Of a stretch of DNA of 64,000 bases, positions 9,940 through 21,496 are shown one piece after another. Origin of the DNA: Odiellus spinosus. Its lineage: Eukaryota; Arthropoda; Arachnida; Opiliones; Phalangiidae. Every line of letters starts with the position of its first letter. The first letter of the stretch is position 1. The translations under genes and the position numbers were made by a program. Location: contig OY987239.1 in NCBI GenBank assembly GCA_963920705.1, forward strand, positions 4,160,576 to 4,224,575, read 5' to 3'. The notes under the pieces were generated by a model. That model saw only the letters and a list, made by a program, of their open reading frames with translations. It made no database searches and had not been told where the DNA came from.

Positions 9940-11850
9940 TTTACCTCCCCGACTGAACTTTAGTTCAGGGGGAGGTTTTACACTGGTCGTGTCTGTGTGT
10001 CTGTGTGTGTCACTTCCTGTGTAAGCGGATATCACGTGACCGAGCTCGCGGACCCAAAAGTCTAGAGACATACCAGCTTATCGTTCAATTCCGTTTAACG
10101 GGAATTACCTCCTTTAAGCAAGGCTGCCACATTAAGTTTCAAGGGTCGTGCAATGATATGCAACAGGACGTCTCCAATTGCATATTATCACCTTCCACCA
10201 TCCACTTCACGGTCAAACCTCGATGCTGGACAAATGAAGGCGATTATACACAATGGGACGTCTCCCACTGTTATAATCACCTCTGACCATCTCCACACCA
10301 AGGTCCAACCTCCAGTGTCCGATCTCAGCGGGCCATACTAGCGAGGCGTCCCTCACTAATATGGTCCACATCGATCTTCCACTCTCCAAACATCGCCCCA
10401 CCAATGGGTAAATTAACATTGCGAACCAAGCGCCTAGAGATCAAGAATCGTCTAGACATTGAAGGGAGGGGGTTTTCCTCCCAACTTCATGCCCACTTCG
10501 CTCGATTAATAAAGGATTTCGATCGGTTTATATACTACCTTTTTGGAGTAAATGCAAATGAGCCTTATGGTGTGATATTGTTTAGGGAAATGAAACGCTA
10601 TATTAATTTATTTTATAATTAAAAATATCAAAATGGTTAAAGTTAATCTAATTAATGATTCAGTTGAAAAATCAATTTAAAATTCGAGATAGTTTAGAAG
10701 ATATTTAAGAAATTGTCCAAAAATTTGGTGAAATTTGACCGTTTAATACCAGCTTGTGTTGGCAACACGCGCTTAGCTGTTTTCCATATAACATCTAGTC
10801 CAAAAAGCAAAGGTATAACGGGCAGTATAGGCTAAGGCTTTCTGCAAACTTGGGGTGGATTGAAGAATCTAAATAAAGGTACGTTTACACGGGCATCCAA
10901 GATAGAAATGATATAAGATTTAAAGCTGAGGCGGATTGATACAAAATGTTAAACCTCTTAAGAAAAATGATAGTGGTGAAAACTCTCCTTGAACAAAAGT
11001 ACAGTAGGTTTCCCGTGTTTAAAAAACAACAATTTTGAAGAAAAAATGGATATCTGATGTGTGAAAAAAAAAATAGGCTTCAGTTTTCTCCAACATAAAA
11101 CCAAGAAACATTTCCGATTATTTTCATAATCGAAATAAGCCATGTACAATGAACTTCGAGACCAGGAGACGAGACGCGACCAGACGAAAGAGAGCTATAA
11201 TGACTTAAGATAGATAATCAACCAGCATAGAATGTTATCACCATTTGAAGTCAACAGAGCAGCGACACGGCTTTCATTTAAGAGACGGCCCGGCTACGAA
11301 GAATTGAAACGTGCAAGCAGTTAGTGTTTTCGGACTCGACATATGAGATACCTACAGTCAGTAAAAGCTCGGCAGTTCTTCATACGGCCTCGTAATTGTA
11401 AACATAAAAGGAGCTATTCAAATATAAGTACTAACGGTGTGGAAATTAGTCTACTTTCAGTCTTTTAAGATATTTTTTATCATAGGAGTGGAAGCTAACG
11501 TCTTGTAACCGGTTTGGAAAATAACCTCTCGACCAGCTCAATCCTTGGATTCTTCCAAAGACTGGGATCACTTGTATGATGAAAATATCAGTAATGGTCC
11601 TCTATTAGCACGTCAAATCAAGAATTTCAGACGAAAATTGTACCGGAAGTAATTACCAATCATCTACCGACAATGGGTTGTAAATGGAACATTCAGTCTT
11701 CAATATTCCTTGGTTTGTCCAAGAGGAACTTGCTACCATATCTTCGTCGTTTTCATCCTTGTCTTCCTTGCCATCCCAGACTAAATTCTTCGTCTTTATC
11801 AAATCAGTGGATTATCAAAGATAATCACACAGTACAGCCTATACTCAATG
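9940..11850 (+). repeat. Dispersed repeat of about 1.9 kb, copy 1
   Basis: It aligns with 29690-31640 over its full length with scattered indels. It starts with a CCTCCCC...GGGGAGG hairpin and a GTGTCTGTGTGTCTG tract and ends with a segment that is tandemly duplicated in the other copy. The short frames in both copies are broken differently, so no protein is supported. It may be a nonautonomous element, but I could not define termini or target duplications. Confidence 0.8.
9944..9975 (+). other. Hairpin, CCTCCCC/GGGGAGG type
   Basis: Outer stem CCTCCCC/GGGGAGG and inner stem CTGAACT/AGTTCAG close a TT loop with a GA bulge. Compared with the 8.4 kb type, the fifth pair of the outer stem is C-G instead of T-A, while the inner GAACT/AGTTC is kept. 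Confidence 0.8.
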
Positions 11851-12175
11851 GGTTACAAAAGGATGAAATCTTGAGCTTAGCTGAGCTTTACTAATTGCTT
11901 CAAAATGATAAACAAAAATTTTATTTCTTAAACAGTAGAATGATAAGGAATATCCATCGAATTCAAGTTAATAGAAAGTAAGGTGCCTGAATGGGTTACA
12001 AAAGGGTGAAATCATAAGCTTAGTCGAGCTTTATTAATTGCTTCAAAATGGTAAACAAAATTTTATTTCTTAAACAGTAGAATGATAATGAATATACATC
12101 GAATTCGAGTTAATAGAGAGACAGATGCCTGTATGGGTGACGAAAAGGGTAAAACACATAACTAGCCGAGTTTTA
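11849..12175 (+). repeat. Tandem repeat of about 142 bp, about 2.3 copies
   Basis: Units begin GGGTTACAAAAGG and contain TTGCTTCAAAATG and CTTAAACAGTAGAATGATAA. The third unit is partial and diverged. Confidence 0.85.
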
Positions 12176-13014
12176 TTTTTCTGGTTACACTCTTATTACT
12201 TAAGAGTTCAACCAAATTAACTGGTGGAGCTTAAAGCCGCCTTCAAAGATTATTAATCTGAACCTCATCAAGGTCGATGTCTGATAGTGCCTTAGTGGCA
12301 AATAAAGTTTAAGTATAGTTACGGTACAACCTGAGTGCAATGGCTCAGGGGAGTCCGGCTGGATGATGGGAGAGTCGAACGGCCGAACACATTAAAGCGG
12401 GCGCGCGTCGGCGCGAGTACCCGATGGTTGTAACCCGAAAACGCGGATCGTCATCGTGCATAAACACGATGCTAGCGAACAAGATTGCCGGTTAAAAAAT
12501 ATTTTCTAACTTCGGATTTTCCGAACACGTATCTCGGAAGCCCAACGTAAAACGTTTTTTTCGCATGGCCCAGAAAAGAGTTCTTTCCTCTTAGGCACAG
12601 GAATCAACAACTCTCCTCTCATAAAAAGAAAACACTCCTAGTTATCACCTTTTTCTCGTGACGTCTATTTTCACCAATCCAATCACTGCTCTTGGTTGGT
12701 TGTAGTTTTTCGTCGCCAGAGAGTCGCGTACCAACTCTGGTCTTTCAAAGGACCTTTCTAGGGTCAACGGTTCATACCATCGATAAATTTCTTTGAAGAG
12801 ACTAGACCAGCGTTCATAGTCACCACATAAATATACACACATATAATACACAAATCTTAATAACTATACACAGAACAATATATGAAACAGATTATGGCAA
12901 ACTCCAAGTTTTTAAATATACAAGTAATGGTTCAACCTATTTGGCAACCGGGGGGGGGGGGGTCTCCACCTAGTTCAGCTACGTGAGAAATTGTACGCTT
13001 TAAAATAAGAGGGA
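12176..13014. other. No recognised gene
   Basis: Intergenic. A GC-richer patch at about 12350-12480 and a 12-base G run near 12951 are the only notable features. No coding region is supported. Confidence 0.5.
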
Positions 13015-13803
13015 TAATGGAAGCCATGGCCACTGGTCTTCCATTGATTGACAGGGGAACAAGCCCTCCATAGAATTCAGGCTGGCGACCGGCGCTCACC
13101 TGGTTCCCATGGTGGTCTTGCTCCAAAATAGTTTATACTTATTTTTTTTTTATTTGAAGTAAAGGGCTAGTGAACCGATTGAAAATACAATTACTAAATT
13201 ATGCGTTACAATTCCCCCCGAACTAATGTCGACGTCCGCGGAGACCTATTAAAAACTAACTAATAAATAACCAAAAAAAAACCTTTTATGAAAACACTTG
13301 GGCAAAAACAAAAAAAAATGTAACATGTCATATGAAATTTACACACGCGTAATTAGGGAACTATATACAATAATACAACCATAATTTATGTTAACAGTAC
13401 TAATGGTACATGGGGGCTTTTTAATAAAAAAAAACTAACCTTCCCAAAAACAAATGGTACACCAATCTTTGTTGAAACAAATCAACAAACTAATATACAG
13501 GCACTCACAAAAGGAGTCGAGCCCTAAAACTAAATGGAAATCACACAAGGATTTTAACAACCTTTCCAGAACTTGGGTCACGTGGTCTTAAGACGCGACC
13601 ACTAACATTAATGGAAGCCATGACCACTGGTCTTCCATTGATTGACAGGGGAACAAGCTATCAATAGAATTCAGGCTGGCGACCAGCGCTCACCTGGTTT
13701 CCATGGTGGTCTTGCTCGAAACTAGTTTATACTTATTTTTTTATTTGAAGTAAAGGGCTAGTGAACCGATTGAAAATACAATTACTAAATTATGCGTTAC
13801 AAT
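13015..13803 (+). mobile_element. Small element with about 195-bp direct terminal repeats (TRIM-like)
   Basis: 13015-13212 and 13609-13803 are nearly identical direct repeats flanking about 396 bp of noncoding sequence. Each repeat can be drawn to start TGGAAGCC and end GTTACA, as LTRs start TG and end CA. I see no convincing primer-binding site or target duplication, so a simple local duplication is an alternative. Confidence 0.4.
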
Positions 13804-14113
13804 ATTATATACTCATAATTCTTTGTGCAGATTCTAAAAAATAAATTCAAAAACCTGATGAGTTTTTGGAACATAGTTTGCCTTTAATTGCAGATAGAAG
13901 AAACTGGAAGTATCTTTATCTATAGACTCTTATATTTCCTGTGTTATAAGCCTCAAAACTTTCTTAAAATAGTTCCCGCTCAAATTAAAAACGCGTAATA
14001 AAGTCAATAGGTAGGAAGTTATTTCTCTAACCAGTTCTTTAGCGGTTATTATAAGCCAAATTCGCATTGGTCATCGGCTTTTAAAGTTTTAATCCGTTGA
14101 TTTAGTTTGGAAC
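13804..14113. other. No recognised gene
   Basis: AT-rich sequence upstream of the possible signal-peptide exon. Nothing recognised. Confidence 0.4.
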
Positions 14114-14198
14114 ATGATTATTTTTAAGTTTCTTGTCACCGTGATGTTCTGTGTTTTCGATTCCAAAGCCGTACTCAACTGTACAGAGAGTGTTCTTA
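14114..14198 (+). CDS. Possible first exon with signal peptide
   Basis: ATG opens a frame coding MIIFKFLVTVMFCVFDSKAV and then NCTESVL, a short basic start plus hydrophobic core like a secretory signal peptide, ending exactly at a consensus donor (GTAAGT at 14199). No following exon is identified on this strand within 400 bases, and the IR-like piece at 14290-14378 is on the opposite strand, so linkage is unknown. It could be chance. Confidence 0.25.
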
Positions 14199-14289
14199 GT
14201 AAGTTAATGCAATTTTAACTAACGACACGCTTTATTATACATACCTAGAGTCAATTCGTACAAAAACCCTCAAGAAATCATACTTTCAA

Positions 14290-14378
14290 ACATAATACAA
14301 AGTTTTCGTCATAATATAAAATTCAGTGAACGCGATAACGTTTAATGTTATTGGCCCATCATCATATGTAATGCAATT
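14290..14378 (-). pseudogene. IR-like exon fragment, relative of 2.9 kb piece
   Basis: The minus strand codes NCITYDDGPITLNVIAFTEF, aligning with the minus-strand piece at about 2900-2960. Eleven or more positions of about 20 agree at protein level. It is an isolated fragment with a stop soon after. Confidence 0.4.
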
Positions 14379-14814
14379 TCAATTTTCTTAAAAAAATTCA
14401 GTCATTATCTAATCAAAACGCTCCATTTTTCCCATAGAAATAACACAAAAATTTACTTTTTCGAGGACATGTCTATTCCGGGACATACCTTATCGAAATA
14501 ATCATTTCTTATTGTTGCAACCAATTTTAAATGAAAGACCAAAGTTCAAACTTGTGCCTTTTCCAGGTTTCATTAAAAAATATTAAGTCTAAGCATTTAA
14601 AATTAATCAGTAAAGAGATATACAGCCGAAAACTTCCTTATTACTGGTGCCAGAACGCAGTATAGGATCAACTGTTGGCTCTACAATAACGAAATCACGC
14701 GACCATAGTGATGACGTAGTATCGCGGGGAATTTATTTTAAAAATTGCGAAAATTGCGATTATAAAATATGTAATTTTCCTGTCGCGGTAATTTTGTTCT
14801 ATGTAATATGTATA
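14379..14814. other. No recognised gene
   Basis: AT-rich intergenic sequence. The frame beginning at 14647 runs into the foldback element and is not supported as a gene. Confidence 0.4.
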
Positions 14815-15620
14815 TTAAACAAAAACGTAGCTTTGCTTCGCACAACTAAAAAGTGTATTTATACCCAACAAAGGTTGACCAAATTAAAGATACAGAAATT
14901 AAAAATTCAATCCGTAACTTACGGTTAAAGAAATAAGAAAGCCACAGTCTAAGAAATTAAGAAGTTATACTTTTAGAAATTAATATGAATAAAAACTATA
15001 ACAAAAGACGTATATTCGGCCTAGGGAAAATTTTAATTATGTAGTCATTTTTAGAGCGACAGCAAAGAGCCAAGGGGGAAAGAAAGCTTGACGTCGTGGA
15101 ACGCGTCCCCCTTATTGGAGGTTGACACCGAAGTGAGAGAAAGAAACCTCTTACGTATCAATGTCTCTCTTGCTGACTCCCTATAGTAGAATCCACCCTC
15201 GGACCGGTTATTTTTACGCCACCCCTATATGTAAAAAAAACTCCTTTTTTAAGGGTTATTCTACTATTAAAACTTTCCATAGGCCGAATTAATGTCTTTA
15301 TTTTTGTATAGTTTTTATTCATATTAATATCTAAAAGTATAACTTCCTAGTTTTTTAGGCTGTGGCTTTCTTATTTCTTTAACCGTTAATTTTTAATTTC
15401 TGACCCTTCAGGGTTTTGAATTTTTAATTTCTGTACCGTTACTGCTTTTGTCAACCTTTGTTGGGTATAAATGCCTTTTTTTGTTTAATTTCTGTACCGT
15501 TACTGCTTTTGTCAACCTTTGTTGGGTATAAATGCCTTTTTTTGTTTAATTTCTGTACCGTTACTGCTTTTGTCAACCTTTGTTGGGTATAAATGCCTTT
15601 TTTTGTTTAATTTCTGTTTG
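14815..15620. mobile_element. Foldback element with long inverted arms
   Basis: The arm 14848-15022 is the imperfect reverse complement of 15282-15470 (shared TTTTTATTCATATTAAT, GGCTTTCTTATTTCTTTAACCG and ACCTTTGTTGGGTATAAAT, each with its complement). Outer ends TTAAACAAAAA/TTTTTGTTTAA also pair. About 250 bp of GC-richer centre separates the arms. The right end has three tandem 61-bp units (about 15430-15614) beginning TTTCTGTACCGTTACTG. Confidence 0.75.
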
Positions 15621-16321
15621 CTTTATGTGGATTGAAGTTATTAACTTAAATGCGTTAACCCTTGTTATGTCCTAGCCCATACAGTAATAGGGGCTCCTCT
15701 CACCGTAGGTGGCGCCACCTAAGAACTGGGGCTGGGAAGCTTGTATTGTACCTCATTACTAATAACAAGCATACTCATTAATGGCGACGGAGATTGGATC
15801 TCAACACTATGACAAAGTAAATTATCTTAAACACTTAAAAGAGATCCAGAGATCATCAACCACGAGGGTCAAGGCTTAACCCTAAACGAGAAAAGTAAAA
15901 GAGACATGTTTTTCACACATGCTGGAAAACTTCAGAACTTTCAACCATCTCAAGAAACGAGAGGTAGCAAAGGAAGAAACGCCAGCACAACAAGAATAAG
16001 CAACTAACAGAATCGCACCTGCTGGAAAACTTCAGAACGTTCAACCATTTCAAAAAACGAAATAGGAACCAAGAAAGAAACGCCAGTACAAAGGAACAAG
16101 GAATTTTCGCGCGGAAATCACGTGGCGAGAAAAACGGAGATCCATCATCATCGCGGTTTACACCAGTGAATTACGAAAAATAATCACGCGGACAGTTCAT
16201 CCTATCGTAAAGGAACATAACAGTGAAATTAATTTTATGGTTCGCGAAGAAATTACGTTTCTATAGACACGTGTGACGAACACGATTATCTATAACTCTA
16301 AGCAACAACTTCAAGGTAATC

Positions 16322-17110
16322 ATGGCTCTTATTGGAGTTTTAAATAGTTTTGGTAATCAGAATGAACCATGGGACCAGTACGCGGAGAGATTAAACGCTT
16401 ACTTTAAAGTAAATAAAATGTAAGATCCGGAGACTCAAAAGGCCATCTTACAGACTGTGCTTTGCCCAGAAACTTATTCGCTGTTACGCAGTAGAATCCG
16501 TCCAGCTACGGTAGCATCAAAATCCTACGCAGAGCTCGTAGCTGCTCTGACACAGCACTTCAACCCAGAACCACAACGCTCAGTATCTCGTCTGCGTTTC
16601 CGTCGCAGACTTCGTAGAACAGGAGAATCGGTACAGACGTATATAGCCGATTTACACCATCTGGTGGTAACCTGCAAGTACAGTGACAGCAGCGAGATGA
16701 TTGTCGATCAAATAATCTTTGGCATCAACAACGATGTAATGCAACAGAGACTTATCGCTGAGGAAGCGGAAAAATATACCATAATGCTAGAGAGAGCCAC
16801 TAAACTCCTGCTAGCCATGGAAAGCTCAGCCCGCAACTTGGGCGAGATGAAAGCAGAGAACAAAACAGCACAAGTAAACAGGATCAACGGGAAGACCACC
16901 CGTCGTGACAGACGAACAAGCCCAACAAAGGCAGAGTCAACGCTGCGGCTGGCGGAAATGACACGCACAATGCCGAGCAAAAAGGATCCGATGGAAAGCC
17001 TGCCATACACTCCAATTGTTGTATGCGCTTCACGAGTACATATCACAAAGGTAGCATTTGTCCTTTTATCAAGTGGAAATGCCATAAGTGCGGTCGCACT
17101 GGCCACATAG
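16322..17110 (+). pseudogene. gypsy Gag (capsid region), interrupted
   Basis: The ATG at 16322 starts a frame with the typical gypsy Gag opening (PWDQYAERLNAYF), broken by an in-frame TAA at about 16424. The same frame then continues through CPETYSLLRSRI, RFRRRLRRTGESVQTYIADL and on to about 17020, where a shift is needed to enter the zinc-knuckle frame. The pattern matches the retrotransposon gag family of Ty3/gypsy elements. Confidence 0.8.
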
Positions 17111-17481
17111 CGAAGACTTATTTGAACCCACCAGGAAAGCCTAAGTCACAGCATGGAAGGAAACCACCAGGCCAGACAAATCACATTGTAGCAACGGATT
17201 CGGTGCTGGATGAATATGACATCCACGTATACAACATCACTGAAGCAAAGGGTAAAAGACCCGCACCTGGACTTGACAAAGAAGAAGTGAATTCAGTCGG
17301 TGGTAGTCATCCACCTGACGAAGATGTTCCTCCACCGGATATCGAAACGATGGATGTCAATTGCGTAGCAGTGTCTTTCGAAATTGACAATGGATCCGGG
17401 TATACTATGATCAAAGAAGCGGACTTTGGGAATTTACCTAGGAATTCTCCGATACTACCGTTTACACGTAAGCTAGAATAG
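17023..17481 (+). pseudogene. gypsy Gag zinc knuckle and protease start, interrupted
   Basis: It contains CHKCGRTGHIAKTY, a CCHC knuckle in which the last cysteine is replaced by tyrosine, then a proline-rich linker and FEIDNGSGYTMI at the aspartic-protease active site, where DTG has become DNG. An in-frame TAG at 17479 breaks the protease; the sequence after the stop (DVVRILGQETVEV) continues in the same frame. Confidence 0.8.
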
Positions 17482-19245
17482 TACACTGGGGATGTGGTCC
17501 GCATATTGGGCCAGGAGACCGTCGAGGTCACATACGGTCATCTTCAAGTCAAGCTACCGCTCATCATCGTGCGGGGCACCCGAACTAACCTCTGCGGAAG
17601 TAAGTGGCTGTATTCGAAGCTCAATATCCTACCTTCTATAAGTCAAAAATCCGCTTGCGTGAATACCATCCAGTCCGAAGATGCTGAACTAGAATCAATT
17701 TTGGCCGAACGAGGAAACCTATTCACACCCGGCTTAGGCAAGCTAAAAGGGTTCAAGGCACACCTCCACATCAAAGAGAACGCAGAACCAAAATTCTGTA
17801 AGGCACGAACGGTACCCTACGCGAGAAAAGAAACAGTAGAGAATGAACTCAGACGGATGGTCAAAGAGGGAATTTTAACTAAAGTGGACTATGCCGATTA
17901 CGCATCGCCTATAGTTTCAGTCCAGAAACCGAATGGAGGAATCAGAATCTGCGCAGACTTTACAAACACACTTAACCCACAGCTGAATATAGATCAGTAT
18001 CCTCTACCGCGCGCCGAACATATATTTGCAAAATTAGGTGGTTGTGTATACTTCTCTACACTCGATCTACAAGAAGCTTACAATCAAATAGAGCTTGATG
18101 AAACCTCGGGAAAGTACGCAGTCATCAACACTTCTCTGGGACTCTTCCAATTCAACAATCTCCCATTTGGTGTTGCGTCGGCATCCGCCATTTTCCAGAG
18201 GGTAATGGAAACGATCCTGAGCGATATCACGCAAGTTTCGCCCTTCCAGGACGACACGTTAATAGGCGACCAGAACAGAAAAGACAATTTAGCTATTCTG
18301 GACGCAGTCCTTCGAAAATTAGATCATTTTGGTTTGAGACTCAAGCTTGAGAAATGCAAGTTTTTACAAACCGAGGTAGAGTTCCTGGGCCATCGTCTGG
18401 ACGCGCAGGGTATTCACCCACAAGCAAATAAAATGAAGGCTATCGACGAAGCTCCCGAGCCCGAGAATGTAGAAACACTTCGATCATTTCTCGGATTACT
18501 CAATTATTCTTCAAAGTTTCTGCCAAATAACGCAACTAAATTGGCCCCACTATACGAACTGTTAAAAAGGAACAAGGAATGGACGTGGGGAATAAAACAA
18601 GCAAATGCTTTTAAAGACGTCAAAGCTACGTTGCTCACGTCTAACATCCTCACGCACTACGATGTCAACAAGAACATATCGCTAGCTTGCGATGCCACTC
18701 CTGTGGGAGTGGGAGCTGTGATTTCCCATCACGAAGGAGTGATCGAAAAACCAATTGCTTTTGCATCACGCAGTCTTGCTCCAGCGGAGAAAAACTACTC
18801 ACAACTCGACAAGGAGGCGCTTGCCATTATATTCGGACTAAAAAAAATTAAGGATTACATTTATGGAAAAAATATTTTATACACCGATCATCAACCCCTG
18901 GTGACGTTACTTGGAGCTACGAAGCCCATACCCCCGATGGCAGCAGCTCGCCTTCAAAGGTGGGCACTACTGATGGCAGCATACTCCTACGAGATCGTCT
19001 TCAGAAAGGGAACCGCAAATACTAATGCTGATGCATTAAGTCGATCGCCGCTTCCAATATCTAACAATAGTACGGCAGCACCAGCTGAATACGTTTTCCT
19101 CGTGAAGGATGTTACAGCCAACGGACCTTTAACGTCTCGACAACTTGAAGACGCGACTTCCACAGACCCGACCCTTCAACAACTCTGGAAGTACATGTTA
19201 AACGGATGGCCGTCGCAGAATATACCGCCAATCCTAGAAGCTTTT
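17482..19245 (+). pseudogene. gypsy Pol: protease end, reverse transcriptase and RNase H
   Basis: The open frame after the stop codes the rest of the protease, then the RT with LRRMVKEGILTKVDYADYAS, STLDLQEAYNQIELD, the FNNLPFGVASASAIFQRVME motif and catalytic FQDD, then the connection and RNase H (ACDATPVGVGAVISH, SRSLAPAEKNYSQLDKEAL, YTDHQPLVTLL). The homology ends shortly after LWKYMLNGWPSQ, before integrase. The last about 30 codons of the frame are not element sequence. RT and RNase H residues are largely kept, so this part decayed least. Confidence 0.9.
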
Positions 19246-19270
19246 TATAAAACAATAGCATATTATGTAT

Positions 19271-19462
19271 TTATTTTCCTTTCATTGAACAGACAAACCG
19301 GTGTTCCTTTACAACACTTGGTGGACACGTTTTTTCCCATATTTTAGCCATTTGGTGCATTTGGTCGCTTGTCTCGTGGGCTTTGGGAATGGAAAATATT
19401 TCACAGATTCGTTGTTTGCAATGTGTTCGGCACCCAGGATAAAAACACTTTTTCCTATCCAT
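19271..19462 (-). pseudogene. THAP zinc-finger fragment
   Basis: The minus strand codes MDRKKCFYPGCR, IFSIPK, W, PPSVVKEHRFVCS, which is the C2CH spacing of a THAP domain except that the final His-Phe part is missing; the frame ends soon after CS. THAP domains occur in transposases (P element, THAP9) and host regulators. No transposase domain follows nearby, so it is probably a TE exon relic or captured fragment. Confidence 0.5.
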
Positions 19463-19740
19463 CCTCTCTGTAAAATACTCAACCAAACTCGGTAAAATCT
19501 GAAACTTACAATTTTGGTGGAATTGTGTTATTAAAATCCGCTTTTCCAAAAGGTACAGTTGGCAAGATATTTGCGGGATTAAATAAACTATAAAATTCCT
19601 AGAAATTATCAATAAATTTTGGTACTATTAATATAGTTAACTTAAATACTTTATCCTACTTCTTTCGTGATACGAAACGAAAACCGTCAAAGTAAACTAA
19701 ACGAATAAGAAATGATTGTTTAAAAAAATATCAGAATCAG
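19463..19740. other. No recognised gene
   Basis: AT-rich sequence between the THAP fragment and the FN3-like exons. The minus-strand frame extends over part of it without recognisable domain. Confidence 0.35.
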
Positions 19741-20324
19741 GGTCCATTAACTTGGGTTGGTACCGGAGAAGGTAGAAACATCTTTATTTCTTCAGCTCCA
19801 AACAGTCAAATACCCGAGATTATTTACCCTTCATAAAAATTGATAAAAAATTTTCAACCCACACTTTACGGCGTTGTTTTAATATATTTTGAATCGTTTT
19901 TTAACGTTCTTTATAGGACCTCCAATCGACCTTAATGTCACGTCTCCCGATTCCGCACCGTCTTGTTATCTTGGAAGGTACAACTTAAATCTCATCATAG
20001 CCTAACTTTCCCCTACTGTACAGTTACTCTAGAAGTTGGTACACCACCATTTTATTTTGACAGAACCCAAATCTTGGAACCTTCCAATGTTCGGATGTGT
20101 CGAACGTTGTATCTTACAACAATAGCCTAGGACAATTCGTAGAAAAGACCAATAAAGATAACTTTAAGTTTAGTAGCAAACCCTTCGCGACATGGACCAT
20201 CGCCATTAAAATACAAACGGAAAATGATAAGAGCAGTGAATGGGCGTATTTCTCGAATATCACGACGCCCGAAGACGGTAACATTACATGTTTTATCTTG
20301 ATTCAAAAACGCCGTTCATACTAG
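19741..20324 (+). CDS. Possible three-exon gene fragment, FN3-like
   Basis: Exon candidates: 19741-19771 (PLTWVGTGE), 19917-19977 (PPIDLNVTSPDSAPSCYLG) and 20064-20324. The first two have acceptor and donor signals with matching phase 1, and join to read GTGEGPPIDL. The third, after TTTTGACAG, stays open for 86 codons, contains SKPFATWTIAIKIQTEN and NITTPEDG, and ends at TAG. PP..L.VTSP and the final ITTPEDG recall the first and last strands of fibronectin type III domains. The phase between the second and third exons does not match, so the model is incomplete or a relic. Confidence 0.3.
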
Positions 20325-20631
20325 GCCTTGCAGCCGATTAAAATAGTTTAGAAAAGTTTCCATGTAGTCAGGCGAATGGGAAACCGGTTTTTTTTTTCAA
20401 TCGATTTGAATCCATTTCTTGAAACTGCTTCGGGAACTAGTTTTCAGGCGATTCGGATAGATTAAACAACCCTCAGATGAAACTACAATAAAACGATCTA
20501 TGAACAGGTGTGAACAGATGCCGCCGAAAACAATTCAGAGCGATTAAATTATCGATTTGCTTTTATCGATAAAAATCGATAGGGATATGCTAGTGTATCG
20601 ACGTAGCTAAAGTGCATCTAAGGCACTAACT
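20325..20631. other. No recognised gene
   Basis: AT-rich sequence with a TATCGAT-rich patch near 20560. No gene seen. Confidence 0.4.
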
Positions 20632-20821
20632 CTTAAGCCCCGTTTTCATGGTCGCGTGTACGCTAAAACTAGCGTGGAGAAACTGCTAGCGTATTTTGTT
20701 CGCTCGTAATTTAGCAAAGCTTGAAGCTATGGCGTGCGCGTGAAATATGTTTCGTTTAGATATTCACGTGTAGCGTGTAAAAATTTAGCTTAACAAGCGC
20801 CCATGAAAACGAGGCTTGAAG
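20632..20821. mobile_element. 190-bp inverted-repeat element (MITE-like)
   Basis: The termini CTTAAGCCCCGTTTTCATGG and CCATGAAAACGAGGCTTGAAG pair over about 20 bases. No coding capacity. It shares the AAGCC end with the 136-bp element of the inverted-repeat arms. Confidence 0.6.
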
Positions 20822-21496
20822 AGTATAAAGTTCAAGAATTTTCAATATCGAGGCGTAAAAAAAACGTTTATGCCTTTTCGAAACTCGGATGACAGCCTAT
20901 TTTAGACGTTGTTTAGAAAAAGATTTGATATCGTGTTCCTTTACGAATAAATAATCCATTTTTAGAGGTTTCGATGTTTCGGGATTTACTTTAGCGATTT
21001 AAAGCGTCATCTTTTGAACTTTACTAACGCTTGGTTATACTCGAAGACTACGGTTCATTTTGATTACAAAACGGGTCAAGTCTTCTCCTCTTCGGTTTTA
21101 AAACAGAAAGATGAATATGAGGTAAGAAATTATATTTAATTTTTTAGAAATAAATCAATTAACGGTTGCTAAAAAAAAAGAAATTCTATTTATAACGAAA
21201 AAATTCAAATATCCTCTAGTTAAATAATTGAACCTTATATTAAATACGGGTCCCGGTTTTAGCCTCAAATTCAAATATTAGAGACGGTACTTTTGTTTTC
21301 TAAATATTTATAACGGTAAGCGATTAATTCACTATTCAAAATATTAGTTTTTTTTTCCTATTTCAAAAAGAACGCGATTTAAATCGAGTAGAGAAACTGG
21401 CTTGAAATGCGGAGTATTCTAAAGCTTAAAATACTTTCGGCTCCTTGGTCTATAAATCAATGTCCATTTAATGACTCGATGGCGTCCGTCCTTCGT
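20822..21496. other. No recognised gene
   Basis: AT-rich sequence without coding or repeat structure that I can identify. Confidence 0.4.

Larger units (their letters stand above)
15661..19250 (+). mobile_element. Ty3/gypsy LTR retrotransposon, 3'-truncated and mutated
   Basis: Gag, protease, reverse transcriptase and RNase H follow in order; integrase and the 3' LTR are missing. A TGGCGACGGAGATTGG sequence at about 15781 is in the right place for a primer-binding site, so the LTR end is probably near 15779; an LTR start at TGTTATGTCC (about 15665) is a guess. Homology to the element stops at about 19245, beside a THAP fragment. Several stops and frameshifts show it cannot make its own proteins. 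Confidence 0.9.

Noticed and set aside
13015..13803. Confident LTR call for the 195-bp direct repeats
   Set aside because: No primer-binding site, polypurine tract or target duplication could be shown; kept only as TRIM-like at low confidence.
16708..17106. 132-codon minus-strand frame
   Set aside because: Shadow of the gypsy Gag coding sequence on the opposite strand.
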